64,000 nucleotides of DNA from Pararge aegeria (Eukaryota; Arthropoda; Insecta; Lepidoptera; Nymphalidae). The notes under the pieces are model-generated. The model was not told the DNA's origin. It saw only the letters and a list, made by a program, of their open reading frames with translations, and did no database searches. Location of the stretch: contig NC_053191.1 in the NCBI RefSeq assembly GCF_905163445.1, forward strand, positions 16,244,001 through 16,308,000. The letters run 5' to 3'. Position numbers and translations under genes: made by a program. How positions within the stretch are numbered: the stretch's first letter is position 1; each line of letters starts with the position of its first letter. Positions 34,301-42,800 of the stretch are shown in pieces.

Positions 34301-35379
34301 AAATATTTTACCTTTATCAGCGCAGTCGTAATCTTGTACCGCATCTGAAATAACTATTTAGTTAAACAGAATTTCGAAGTTATACTTCTTTAGCGGCGTT
34401 ATGAGAAAGAGTGTGTGTACTTATGTACACGCGTTAGAAGTTATACTTCTTTGGCGTATGGAACAAAAATAACTAAAATGCAGTAGTGATTAACTATAAA
34501 TATTAATATTAATCAAAAAGATTGTATTTAAATATGAAAGGTTTTATTATCGTAATAATATTTATTTATTTGCAGTTTGTACTGTTACGATTTACGAAAC
34601 ACGTGTTCTAAATATAAAAATACTAGAATATACAACTTGAACATAGTTATCGATTTCCATGCCACCTAGAACTAACTTCACGATGTAGAATTCAGGTGTA
34701 GTGTGTGCGCGCGCATCTTAAAAATTCACTCTCATCATTTTTCTCCATCGCGACAAATATTCAATTTTCAAATTCTGCGGGCTCATTCCATTCAATTGTA
34801 CAAAAATCTCGAATTTTAATGTTCAGTGAAACTTGGTGATCCGATAATGAGACAACTATATAGATAATGCGTTATAATAAAACTTTCAATTTATTAAATA
34901 CCTTTTCTTTATTGTTAGTGTTGTTTTCTCTACAAACGTAGAACATAAGACGTATGATAAAATTTTTGAAAAGACCGATATCTTGTTGCGCCAAAGAAGA
35001 TAAAATAAAAAGGTTTTTATAATAACCTTATCCATACGAAAAATGCAAAATATGATAATACTAACACAAAATACGTGTGGAATTTTATATCTACATACTT
35101 GTGGCAAGAATCATATACAAGTTAAAAATTTGAACAAGTTGCCTATTGAAAATCGTGAAAGGTAATTCATATATAATAAATTTATGCCTAGGAAACTTCT
35201 TTGATTAGGCGTCACTTACTTCGGGCATTGAATTGTTCATCGTGAGTCAAAACAGGCTCCGGTTATTAAACTTTTGAACACCGAGAAAACTTATTTTGAT
35301 ACTTACTTAGGTGTAAGAAGTGCAATGAGAAGACAAACACAATAATAAAAAAATGAAATATCCTAATTATGATATTCAT
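28040..35379 (-). CDS. Gene A: single-pass membrane protein, six exons, 383 aa (hypothetical)
   Basis: Hand-assembled gene: join(35379..35307, 34344..34312, 33874..33701, 32225..31734, 30349..30258, 28327..28040) on the minus strand. All introns are GT-AG and phases 1-1-1-1-0 fit without a stop. The order is: signal peptide (residues 1-24); an ectodomain with Cys at 32 and 38 and more Cys in exons 3 and 4; a stalk of Asn/Thr/Gln repeats with about 13 N-glycosylation sequons; one transmembrane helix (about 265-284); and a ~99-residue cytoplasmic tail with several tyrosines. Exons 2-4 align with gene B by cysteine spacing and intron phase, so the two are tandem paralogues. The phase-1 exons and Cys pattern would suit an Ig-like beta-sandwich, but I do not recognise the family. 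Introns carry SINEs, a MITE and Helitrons. Function unknown; adhesion or immune receptor is only a guess. Confidence 0.72.
28568..28840 (+). mobile_element. SINE-A copy
   Basis: Full head (GACGGCCGACTGGCGCAGTG, B box GGTTCGATTCC), body and tail. It lies in gene A intron 5, opposite to the direction of transcription. Confidence 0.85.
29260..29480 (-). mobile_element. SINE-C reverse copy
   Basis: Body AAACTCTCAGGCATGCAGGT and head with GGGATTCGAACTCGCC and CACTGGGCTATCACCGC. Inside gene A intron 5. Confidence 0.75.
29509..29745 (+). mobile_element. SINE-B, 3' truncated
   Basis: Head CCTCCCGTGCGCAGCGGTGA and a mutated B box (CGTTCGATGTCC). The body breaks at ATTAGGGGTATGGATTTAT and is followed directly by SINE-C sequence. 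Confidence 0.75.
29755..29905 (-). mobile_element. SINE-C reverse fragment
   Basis: GTTCTCAGGAAGTTTTCCTT, then AAGAACGCACATAGC and a head with GGGGATCGAACTCGG and CTAACCACTATGG. Confidence 0.65.
30014..30090. mobile_element. hAT-like MITE, 77 bp, with 8-bp target duplication
   Basis: Terminal inverted repeats CAGTGGCGTGCAC and GTGCACGCCAATG are flanked on both sides by GTAGTAGA (30,006-30,013 and 30,091-30,098). CAG..CTG-type termini and an 8-bp duplication are hAT hallmarks. It is an internally deleted relative of 4,165-4,311 and 8,058-8,193. Confidence 0.8.
30258..30349 (-). CDS. Gene A exon 5: transmembrane segment
   Basis: Acceptor TTTCTTTTTAG and donor AAAAAG|GTATTT. It encodes MSNNW and then an uninterrupted hydrophobic stretch (IIIPVAIFITISIVISIYTL) followed by RNKK, a stop-transfer signal placing the C-terminus in the cytoplasm. 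Confidence 0.72.
30620..31252 (+). repeat. Dispersed repeat F, interrupted copy
   Basis: The flanks 30,620-30,786 and 31,023-31,252 are the reverse complement of one continuous stretch at 37,683-38,065 (for example TTGAAGATAAAAGACTGACA there against TCGAAGATAAAAGACCGACA here). The break is exactly where the tRNA-bearing element sits. Confidence 0.7.
30787..31022 (-). mobile_element. tRNA-bearing fold-back element inserted in repeat F
   Basis: 236 bp flanked by CTAAGTGTT duplications (30,778-30,786 and 31,023-31,031). Within it a minus-strand tRNA-like sequence (30,821-30,893) has an A box (TAGCTTAATTGG) and a B box (GGTTCAAATCC). A TTTTT terminator follows 6 nt after. A perfect inverted repeat (ATAAATTTAAAATGC..., 24-26 bp) encloses it at 30,785-30,810 and 30,943-30,968. 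The acceptor stem has a mismatch and two G-T pairs, and the anticodon loop lacks T33. A pseudo-tRNA or SINE head is therefore more likely than a working tRNA gene. Confidence 0.65.
31302..31503 (+). mobile_element. SINE-A, 3' truncated at a SINE-C junction
   Basis: Head (GACGGCCGACTGGCGTAGTG) and body up to CATAACACAAGCTACG, then the sequence switches without a gap to SINE-C. Confidence 0.8.
31504..31700 (-). mobile_element. SINE-C reverse, fused to SINE-A
   Basis: GAGGGGTTAAGGCCGTAGTC through GAACTCTCAGGCATGCAAG to AGAGGTGTGCTATCACC. The left end is the 3' end of SINE-C. Confidence 0.75.
31734..32225 (-). CDS. Gene A exon 4: end of ectodomain plus N-glycosylated stalk
   Basis: Acceptor TTATTCCACAG and donor GATGAAG|GTGGGT, 163 codons. 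The first ~55 residues continue the ectodomain, with FKCESFAALYPCKSTAYITF as the last Cys-containing strand. Then come about 100 residues of imperfect ~12-residue Asn/Gln/Thr repeats (such as NETQNKTHNVTYNETQ) holding 13 NxS/T sequons. The repeat is visible at DNA level as GTCTCATTGT/GTTACATT blocks, so copy number may vary between alleles. Confidence 0.75.
32704..32878 (+). mobile_element. Short non-autonomous Helitron
   Basis: Starts TCCATACTAATATTAAAAAT after A and ends GGCGGGTAATCTAG before T. A GCCGGC hairpin lies near the 3' end. A second, headless copy of the 5' motif is at 32,640. It lies in gene A intron 3. Confidence 0.65.
33041..33075. repeat. GCTCTCTC microsatellite
   Basis: Imperfect (CT)n with interspersed G, within gene A intron 3. 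Confidence 0.8.
33340..33620 (+). mobile_element. LINE-type fragment G
   Basis: TTGGGCAGGACGGAGGTTAT, CACCCCAACCGATTGCTGGG and GGAGGGGATCAGGACA. Related pieces are at 41,140-41,330 (minus) and 45,690-45,830 (plus), each near an RT C-terminal fragment. Confidence 0.5.
33701..33874 (-). CDS. Gene A exon 3: ectodomain strand block
   Basis: Acceptor TTTTCAG and donor AAAG|GTAAGT, 57 codons plus split codons. Encodes VCITGFDESKARFENN and then KLKLTCHVTKHKLLSSC. The cysteine pattern parallels gene B exon 3 (FCLSHNG..., TIGCHYRMDP). Confidence 0.72.
34010..34130 (-). mobile_element. LINE 3' UTR fragment, reverse
   Basis: AAGCTACGAGGGTTCCAAAA and AACAAACTTAGCCGGG match the 3' UTR at 17,815-17,900. 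Confidence 0.55.
34312..34344 (-). CDS. Gene A exon 2: 33-nt microexon
   Basis: Flanked by TTATTTCAG and GTAAAAT. It encodes AVQDYDCADK plus split codons on both sides (Asn-25 and Asp-36). Exact phase agreement with exons 1 and 3, and the matching 36-nt exon in gene B, support it despite its size. Confidence 0.68.
34950..35215 (+). repeat. Dispersed repeat H copy
   Basis: CTTGTGGCAAGAATCATATA and TTATGCCTAGGAAACTTCTT, with GATTAGGCGTCACTT. Other copies are at 40,880-41,035 and 57,600-57,790. It lies in gene A intron 1. Confidence 0.6.
35307..35379 (-). CDS. Gene A exon 1: start codon and signal peptide
   Basis: ATG at 35,379-35,377. 24 codons encode MNIIIRIFHFFIIVFVFSLH and FLHL, a strongly hydrophobic signal sequence. 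Donor CTAA|GTAAGT leaves one base, which joins AT of exon 2 to make Asn. The upstream 5' UTR and transcription start are not defined. Confidence 0.7.
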
Positions 35380-36396
35380 GATCGGCTATACTGAAAGCTC
35401 ACATTAGTATGGCACTAGAATTTAAATAGATACCTCAAATAATGTCTATATTAGTAACAACGAGGAAGGAAAATAAGCGGTACCTATCTACACGAAATGT
35501 CCATGCTAATATTATAAATCGGAATGGTGTTTGTTTGGGTGTTTATTGGTTTGTTTGCTACCTAGTTCGGCTCGATTACTGAGAATGCTCTGTAGAAGAA
35601 CTATATTTACCGACAGCGCTCAGTTAGTCGCAAAGCTGAAGTGGGTGGCACATAGCTCGGAGAACCGATGGACGTTGGGGTTCCAAGATGCACACACACA
35701 CAATCACAGACACGACTTGACGATTGTAGGTTGTTCCGATATTCTTGACAACTTAAGAATAACATAACATTAAAATGTAACGTTTAGGGTGTTAGATAGC
35801 AGTAAATGAATAAGAGACGGCCATAAGCTGTAACGTGCATACAGGGTATGCACTAAGTGGGCAGATGATATAAAATGAATAAAATCACTAGTCTGAGTTA
35901 TAAAAACTTAACGATAGGCATTGTAAGAATTATAAAAAGCCTAACCCAAGTTTTTATAAATAGTACTGAAGATTTTCTTAATTTTATATCATCTGCATAC
36001 TCTGTGCATAAGATAGTATAGTCATATAGCTAGAACGTGTAAATTCACCATTAAAGCGTGCACATTTCCTGAGAAAACATACACAATGGTCATGCGTTTT
36101 GTTGAAATTGTGTATTCTATAATAAAGCAGAATTTAAAGTGTTATTTTTGTTTGTACTATCGAAACACACTAACACGGAACACTAGCGGAAGTTGCCATT
36201 TTGACATCCACATCACACTAAGGTGGGCAAACTGTAGTTATAACAGGTCCTCTTCTAGTTGCTTCCTTAGCCATCGGCAGCTCTAGCAGTACACAACTAA
36301 CGGCATTATATAATACAATAGTAGTAGCACGTAATAAATAAAAACAAGTTTTTTGTACAGACGTTTAATTGTTTTTTTTTTTTTGATCGTCAACTT
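35380..36396. other. Intergenic spacer between genes A and B
   Basis: About 1 kb holding the presumed promoter of gene A and 3' UTR of gene B. A decayed Helitron 5' motif (GCTAATATTATAAATCGGAA) is at 35,505. A poly-T run at 36,370-36,384 lies just past the gene B stop. No unambiguous TATA or poly(A) signal chosen. Confidence 0.4.
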
Positions 36397-36885
36397 TTAG
36401 GACGGTACCTCATACAAAGCAGGCTCACTATTGACATCAGGACATATCCGTTTGGCCGTATTAGAATAACTCGCTGCCATGTTATCGTAAAACTGAACGC
36501 TTTCCATATTCTTGTGAGTCTTACCGGTGTTTCTGTACATTGTACCGGTATTCTTGACAATATTATTGTAAGTTGATGGCTTGTTCAATTCACTGTACCC
36601 GTTGTAGTCGCGGTGAGTCGAATTAGAATAATTTCGATAACTCGGTTTAGGCTTGGGTTTAGGATTTGGTGTTATTTTAGGTGGTGGTCTAACACATTTG
36701 GGTAGAGGTTGACTGTACATCGCCATGTATGGGTCGCTGTATACTTCTGGGCTAGGATAATCGTAGTTGATATCAGAATAATAATCGTTAATTTTAGGTT
36801 CTGTGCGCGCTTCGTTTCGACCAGGTGGAGAATGTGTGACGTCTAAATCGTTTCTTGACCCATTTGAGTTTAGATGTGATTTGTC
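36397..36885 (-). CDS. Gene B exon 6: cytoplasmic tail and stop
   Basis: Acceptor TTTTTTCGTTTCAG, phase 0, 162 codons, TAA at 36,399-36,397. Contains a tyrosine cluster (NDYYSDINYDYPSPEVY), YMAM, a Pro/Lys-rich SH3-ligand-like PPPKITPNPKPKPKP, repeated Tyr-Asn motifs, YDNM and a terminal ALYEVPS. The reading frame extends upstream of the acceptor by chance. Confidence 0.78.
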   Translation of the reverse strand, partial: DKSHLNSNGSRNDLDVTHSPPGRNEARTEPKINDYYSDINYDYPSPEVYSDPYMAMYSQPLPKCVRPPPKITPNPKPKPKPSYRNYSNSTHRDYNGYSELNKPSTYNNIVKNTGTMYRNTGKTHKNMESVQFYDNMAASYSNTAKRICPDVNSEPALYEVPS

Positions 36886-39800
36886 CTGAAACGAAAAAAG
36901 TACAATAATCACCAGTCTAATTATTTGAGCACACACCTCTTGCATGTATAATGACTAACGACTTTAGTTAGTCAACTCGGACGCCTGAAAAGGCCACGAA
37001 TGTGTGCGATGTGTAGGAGCCCACTCTTAATATTCATTAAGCCGTCATTAGAAATTGAGTCAATATACTCATTATAAATACATAATATGTTTCAAATATC
37101 CAATCCTATCCCTAAAGGGGTAAAACATGGGGTTGGAAGTTTGTATGAAAATGCTGTTTTTTAAGTTCACAAAAATATGCATTAATTATATTATATTCCA
37201 TCAATCCGCACTGGGAAAGCGTGGCGGACTACGGCCTCAACCCCTTCTCATTATGGGAAGAGACCCGTGTCCTTATTTAAAACTAAATAAAAAAAAAAGA
37301 ATTATTTGAATTTTTTCCTTTTTTGAGAAGATGTATTTATGTCTTATTGTAACCTGATAACGTATAAATCATGGAATTGATTTTGAGGTTCTGCTGGAGT
37401 AAGGCGTTGGCAGTCTTTGCTTTTCTTCTTATTTCAGTCGGACTTTTAATGAGATGTTGGGAATCGACGTTTGGAAAGATCAATACAATAATCCGGTTGT
37501 AGTTCGGTGACGATGATGCAAGGATCACGTTTTTTGTTTACTCATAAAGTACACATATATATACAGTCTACATATAGCTCATGGCATGCGTCCGGTGACG
37601 ATGACGCGAGTTTCGAGCTTTTTGTTCACCCAAAAAGTTTCCATATACAACGAACATAATATGAAAACCGAAATAATACTTTAATGGCTTTAGAAGTACA
37701 TTATCCACTGTCCGTGAGACTTATCTCTAAAACCGAAAATCTAATAGTTTTTGAGTAAGCCACTGCCATAATTTGTTCTGAAAGAAATCAGATACAGCCC
37801 TAAAATCACATGCAGAATTAAAATAAGCCACTCCTGTACTTTATTATGCAAGCGTCGCGTAGCGTAGGTACTATGCACATGTCAGTCTTTTATCTTCAAT
37901 AGGGTTGTCATAAGTAAATACTTAAAATGTTATGAATGAGTTTATATTGAAAAAAAAATATGCTTCTTTTGATTTAATATTTTTACAGGTGATTCCTTAT
38001 GAAATACACTTATGCACCTTTAAATATTATTTCGTAATTCGGTTACGCGTTGTATATGCAATATATAGCTCATGGAAAGCGTTCTGTGACGATGACGCGA
38101 GTTCCATGATTTTTGTTAACGCATAATGTACCTACTCACCGCGCCTAAAGAAGTTTTCACTCCAAAATTGAACAAATAGATGTCCAGCAGCTTTGAGCAA
38201 CACGTTTGATGTCGCTTGCTGGTCAGTAGTAGTCGATCAGCTGGTCAAAAATAAACGAAACCATACCTCTTTTTGCGTTTTTCTGGTTCTTATAACTGTA
38301 CACGTAACCACAATTGAAACTATTACTACACAAAGCAGTACGAAACCAGACGTTAACGGGATCCAGTGTTTCTTTAGAAACGGTTCGATAACTTCTTGGT
38401 CGTTTGGGTTTACTTCTCCATAGCTTTGGTTGTTATTTTCAACGTTTTTGTAAAATTCTTGACTATTTTTGGTATCTTCTCCGTCATTTTTGTTATCTTC
38501 TTTGCTGTTTGTGGTGTCTTTGTCTAAAAAAAAAACAATGCTTAACCATGCATCTGCCTATGTTATTATATTTTTATCACTACAAGCTTTCAAGCTCTTA
38601 TTGCAATCTCACCTGCTGGTAAATGATGATGCAGTCTAAGATGGTAACTAACCTGTTAGGGGTATGGTAGTTATATTAAACCCATACCCCTAATCGGCTA
38701 CTATCGCTTAGCGGCACGTCTTGGACGGTAGGGTGGTAACTAGCCACGGCCAAAGCCTCCCGCCGAATTGCCAATTTCTTTTAATTTAGATTCAATTGAA
38801 ATCGAACCCATCCTACTTAAATTCACAGCGCTCCCGGTTGCGTCGTCAAAATGGTCGTAAAGATTTTCTTTACACAGGTATAAAATTATAATTATTTTTT
38901 TGTAGTTGATTAGCTTTAAGTTTAATTTTGCATACCGTGGTCATTTCTAGAATGATTCAATCTCCTGCCTTTCTCTTTTATTTTTGTTATTGTCACGTTG
39001 ATGTCCTTAAATGTAACCAATTTAATGATACAATAATAAAAACAGCTCCTTTTTCATGATGATCATAAATTGCTGGGCATCTAAATAAAAGTAATCTAAT
39101 GGCAACTCGTGAAATCCTTCTTCATCATCAGTTTTACTTGCCGAAATTGTGCATTAGAATGGATATGTTACTATTAAAAATACCTACCCAAATCTCTATA
39201 GGTTGCCTACTTTATTTAAAAAGTCCATCGAGTTCTCCAAGATAACACTACAGGTCTTAATTTGATGACGATAGGACCAACTGTTAAATCTCTTGCGAGG
39301 AATTATACATAAAAAATATAAAATGATATCCTGATCATACATATCCACTTCAAAAAAGGGGGAAGCCTTTTTGAAGTCGGTTAATAAAAAATATCATTGT
39401 TATGAAAACTGATAAACTTAACTGATATTAATCTTACCTCCAACTGCATTATTCGTTGAAATACTTTCGGTTGTTATTGTTGTTGGGGTTGGCATTATTG
39501 CTAACGCGTTTGTTGTCGCTGTTGGTAGCGTTATTCTTGTTGGGGTTATGCTTGCTGGCGTCATTGTTTTTTGGGCCATTGTTACAAACGTTGTTGTTAT
39601 TGATGACTTTGTTGATGGCGTTGTTGTTTTGGCCGTTGTTACAGACGTTGTTGTTGTTGGCACTGTTGTTGATGACTTTGTTGTTGGCGTTGTTTTTTGT
39701 GTTGTGGTTGGTGAAGTTGTGGGAATCGTTGCCGCCGTTGTTTGTATCTTCGTTGGTAATGTTGGTATTGTTGTTAGTGATGGTGGGGTTGTAGGCGGTT

Positions 39801-42800
39801 CGTATTTAAATGTTATTGTTTTTGTTTTTGTGTCTTTTAGTATCGATGTGTATCTAACTACGGCCTCACAAGTTAAATTTCTGTTGTTAATGTCTGGAGA
39901 CAAATGTATAGGTTTCATCAGATTTCTACAATCATGAGCTCCTTTTAACAGCACTTCATCTGTAACAAGAGTAAATTTAAAACTTTGAAGGGAGAAAATT
40001 ACGTGCACAAAGGCGGTCTACTATTCTTTACTTTCATTAAGGCCCACACAGGACAATATTACAATAGAAAGAAGTTATATTTTGGAGCGTTAACAGCTGA
40101 TTGGCTGATTGGTGGGCAGCGACCCTGCTTTCTGAGCCCAGTCCGTGGGTTCGATTCCCACAACTGGAAAATGTTTGTGTGATTAACATCAGTGTCTGGG
40201 TGTTTATATGTATAATTAGCAGAGAATTAGTCTCGACTAGTCATGTTTGGAGGCGTGGCCTACTCGGACGATGCCGTGGCGTGAGGCAAGCGGACTTGGA
40301 GGGGCGCGCTTGGAGGGGCGCGCGGGGTACAAGGCTGCGCGCACGCCAAACGGAGCTCAGTTCGGCTTCAGCACCAGATATAGACGGACGTTATAGTTAA
40401 TTGCTGTCCATTTGCAAAATCATTTCATAAAGTGTTTCTTAACTTGATAATTATTAAATGTTTTTGTTTATTAATTGTTTTTTTTAGTTAAAATAAATCC
40501 TAATTGCTTACTGTATATTATAAGTATTTATGTATATTATTCATTAAAAATTATCATCAGTCAACTTAGTACCCATAACACAAGCCACGCTTACTTTGTG
40601 GCCGGATGGCGATGTGTGTATTGTCGTTGTACATTTATTTATTTATTTTGGAGAGTTGGTTGACGAAATCGCGGACAAACATGATATATATATATATAAT
40701 ACTTTAATGTCCGTTTTTCCTAAAAATGGTTAGGGCAATCGCATGCCTGGTGATTTAGATGATTCCTAGAGATAAAACATTTTACGAACTCTTATGTGAT
40801 GCCTAAGGACGTAAGGCGCCGTTTTAAGTTACGACACCAATTTGGCGGATCGTGAAGTTTAGGGGACTCGTAAACTGAAACTTGACAGATGAAAAAAATG
40901 AAAAATACGATATTACATTGTGGCAAGAACCTTAAGCAAGTTAGGTTATAATTGAAGTTGCCTAGTGAAAGTCGACTGGTGAAAGGTATATGTACCTAGG
41001 AATATCCTTTGATTAGGCGTTACTTATTGTATTTTTAATTACTCATTGTACATGTTTTTTTGTTGTTCAGGCTAACACACCTTATGTGTTAGCCTGAACA
41101 ACAAAAAAAATATTAGTTTACGTTAGCAAGAAGAACTTATTATATCTATTGTATTACATTTGTTACTCTTATCCCCAATCGGTTGGGGTGGTTGGTAGAC
41201 CACAAGAGCGACATGCCGTGGTGGTTTTTAGGTTTGGGTATACCCCCTTTAGAGTCCCACATAACTTCCGTCCTGCCCTGCCCAAGGGTCGCAGATAGCA
41301 ATAAAGATTTTCTACCGCGCCAAAACAAAAAAACGGTATAAAATCGAGGGATATAATTTTTGTCTTTGTGTGTTTTTTTTGTTTTCGGAGAGTGTGCTCA
41401 AGAACTATTTGATCTAGTTACCCCCTCGCCTTTTTACTATCGAACCGCGAGGCACCGTAAGGATCTGCATCCCTACGTGGTTAATATACCGCGGACGCGG
41501 ACGAAGCGCTTCGCATCTTCGTTTCTGATCTGCACCGCTAGGATCTGGAATGCTCTTCCAGCTTCCATTTTCCCCAGTTCTAACCACATTGAGTACCTTC
41601 AAATCTAGAGTGAATAGGCATATTCTAGGCAAGCGCGCTCCACCTTAAGCTGCATCATTGCTTACCATCAGGTGTGTATGCAGTCAAGCGCTCGTCTATA
41701 AAAAAAAAAATGTCTTCAGCCTATGCTAGCCGTGTTAACTAAATAGAAGCGGTCACTTACTTAGTTCACTTTTAAAAGTTAAATCCACTGTTATTTTATG
41801 AGGATATTTTGCAGGGTCCATTCTATAATGGCATCCGATCGTTGCCATCATTAGACTTCCAAATTCGAACTTTCCTGATTCTATAGGCGCACCGTTGTGA
41901 GACAAGCAAAATTCTGGAAAATAAAATAAGTAGCCTCATACTTCCAACCCATTATCGGCCCACTGTGGTATCCTACCAGGAAGAGAAGGGTATGCCGTAG
42001 CTAACCGCACTGACCGTATCTAATGCAGATTGGTAGACTTCACACGCGTTTGAGAACGTGTTGGTGAATTCTCAGGCATGCAGGTTTCCTCACGATAAAG
42101 GAAACATCGTAAGGGAACCTGCATGCCTGAGATTTCTTCATTGTTCTTAAAGTGGTGTGGAGTCCACTAATCAAGTTTCTCATTGTGGGAAGAGACCCGT
42201 GCCTTGTAGTCGGCCGGTAGTGGGTTGATATGATGATATCGAACGATCGATAAACGAAGCGTAAACATTCACGTGACGCCATCTATAGGTAATAACAAAT
42301 ACAAATAACATACAATACAATAGGTAATACAAATTGTATATACCAATCTATTGACGGTATAAATATAGTTTTAGGAAACATTTCATACAAAGTCACATTG
42401 CCGACAAAGCTCTTTAAATAAAGATTAAAAAAAAAAAAACGATTGAAAATTAATATTAATAGAGCTTTTTTGGAATCTTCTAATTATTGGAAATGGATCG
42501 AAAATCATATCGGTGGTGTTTAGTACTGTACAAATACTTCTGCTACTACTCCAAATAAAATCTTCATTATCTAGCTGACCCGCGCAACTTCATCTGCATC
42601 ATATCGATTACTATCTGTTTTAATATCTTAAAAAAAACTAAGAAAAACTAAGATTAAAATAATACGCGGCCGGGCATCCCTCTGCATTTTTCTTGCTTTT
42701 AGCATTTTTATACCCGTAAACTAACTAACTTCTAAACATAGGTCTAATTTAAATAATTTAATATCCCGTATGCCTTGCGACTTGCTATTATCAGTGAAGA

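Noticed and set aside
39456..39937. Leu/Val-rich plus-strand ORFs (112 and 129 codons)
   Set aside because: Antisense of the Thr/Pro mucin repeat of gene B exon 4. ACN/CCN codon bias produces long opposite-strand frames.
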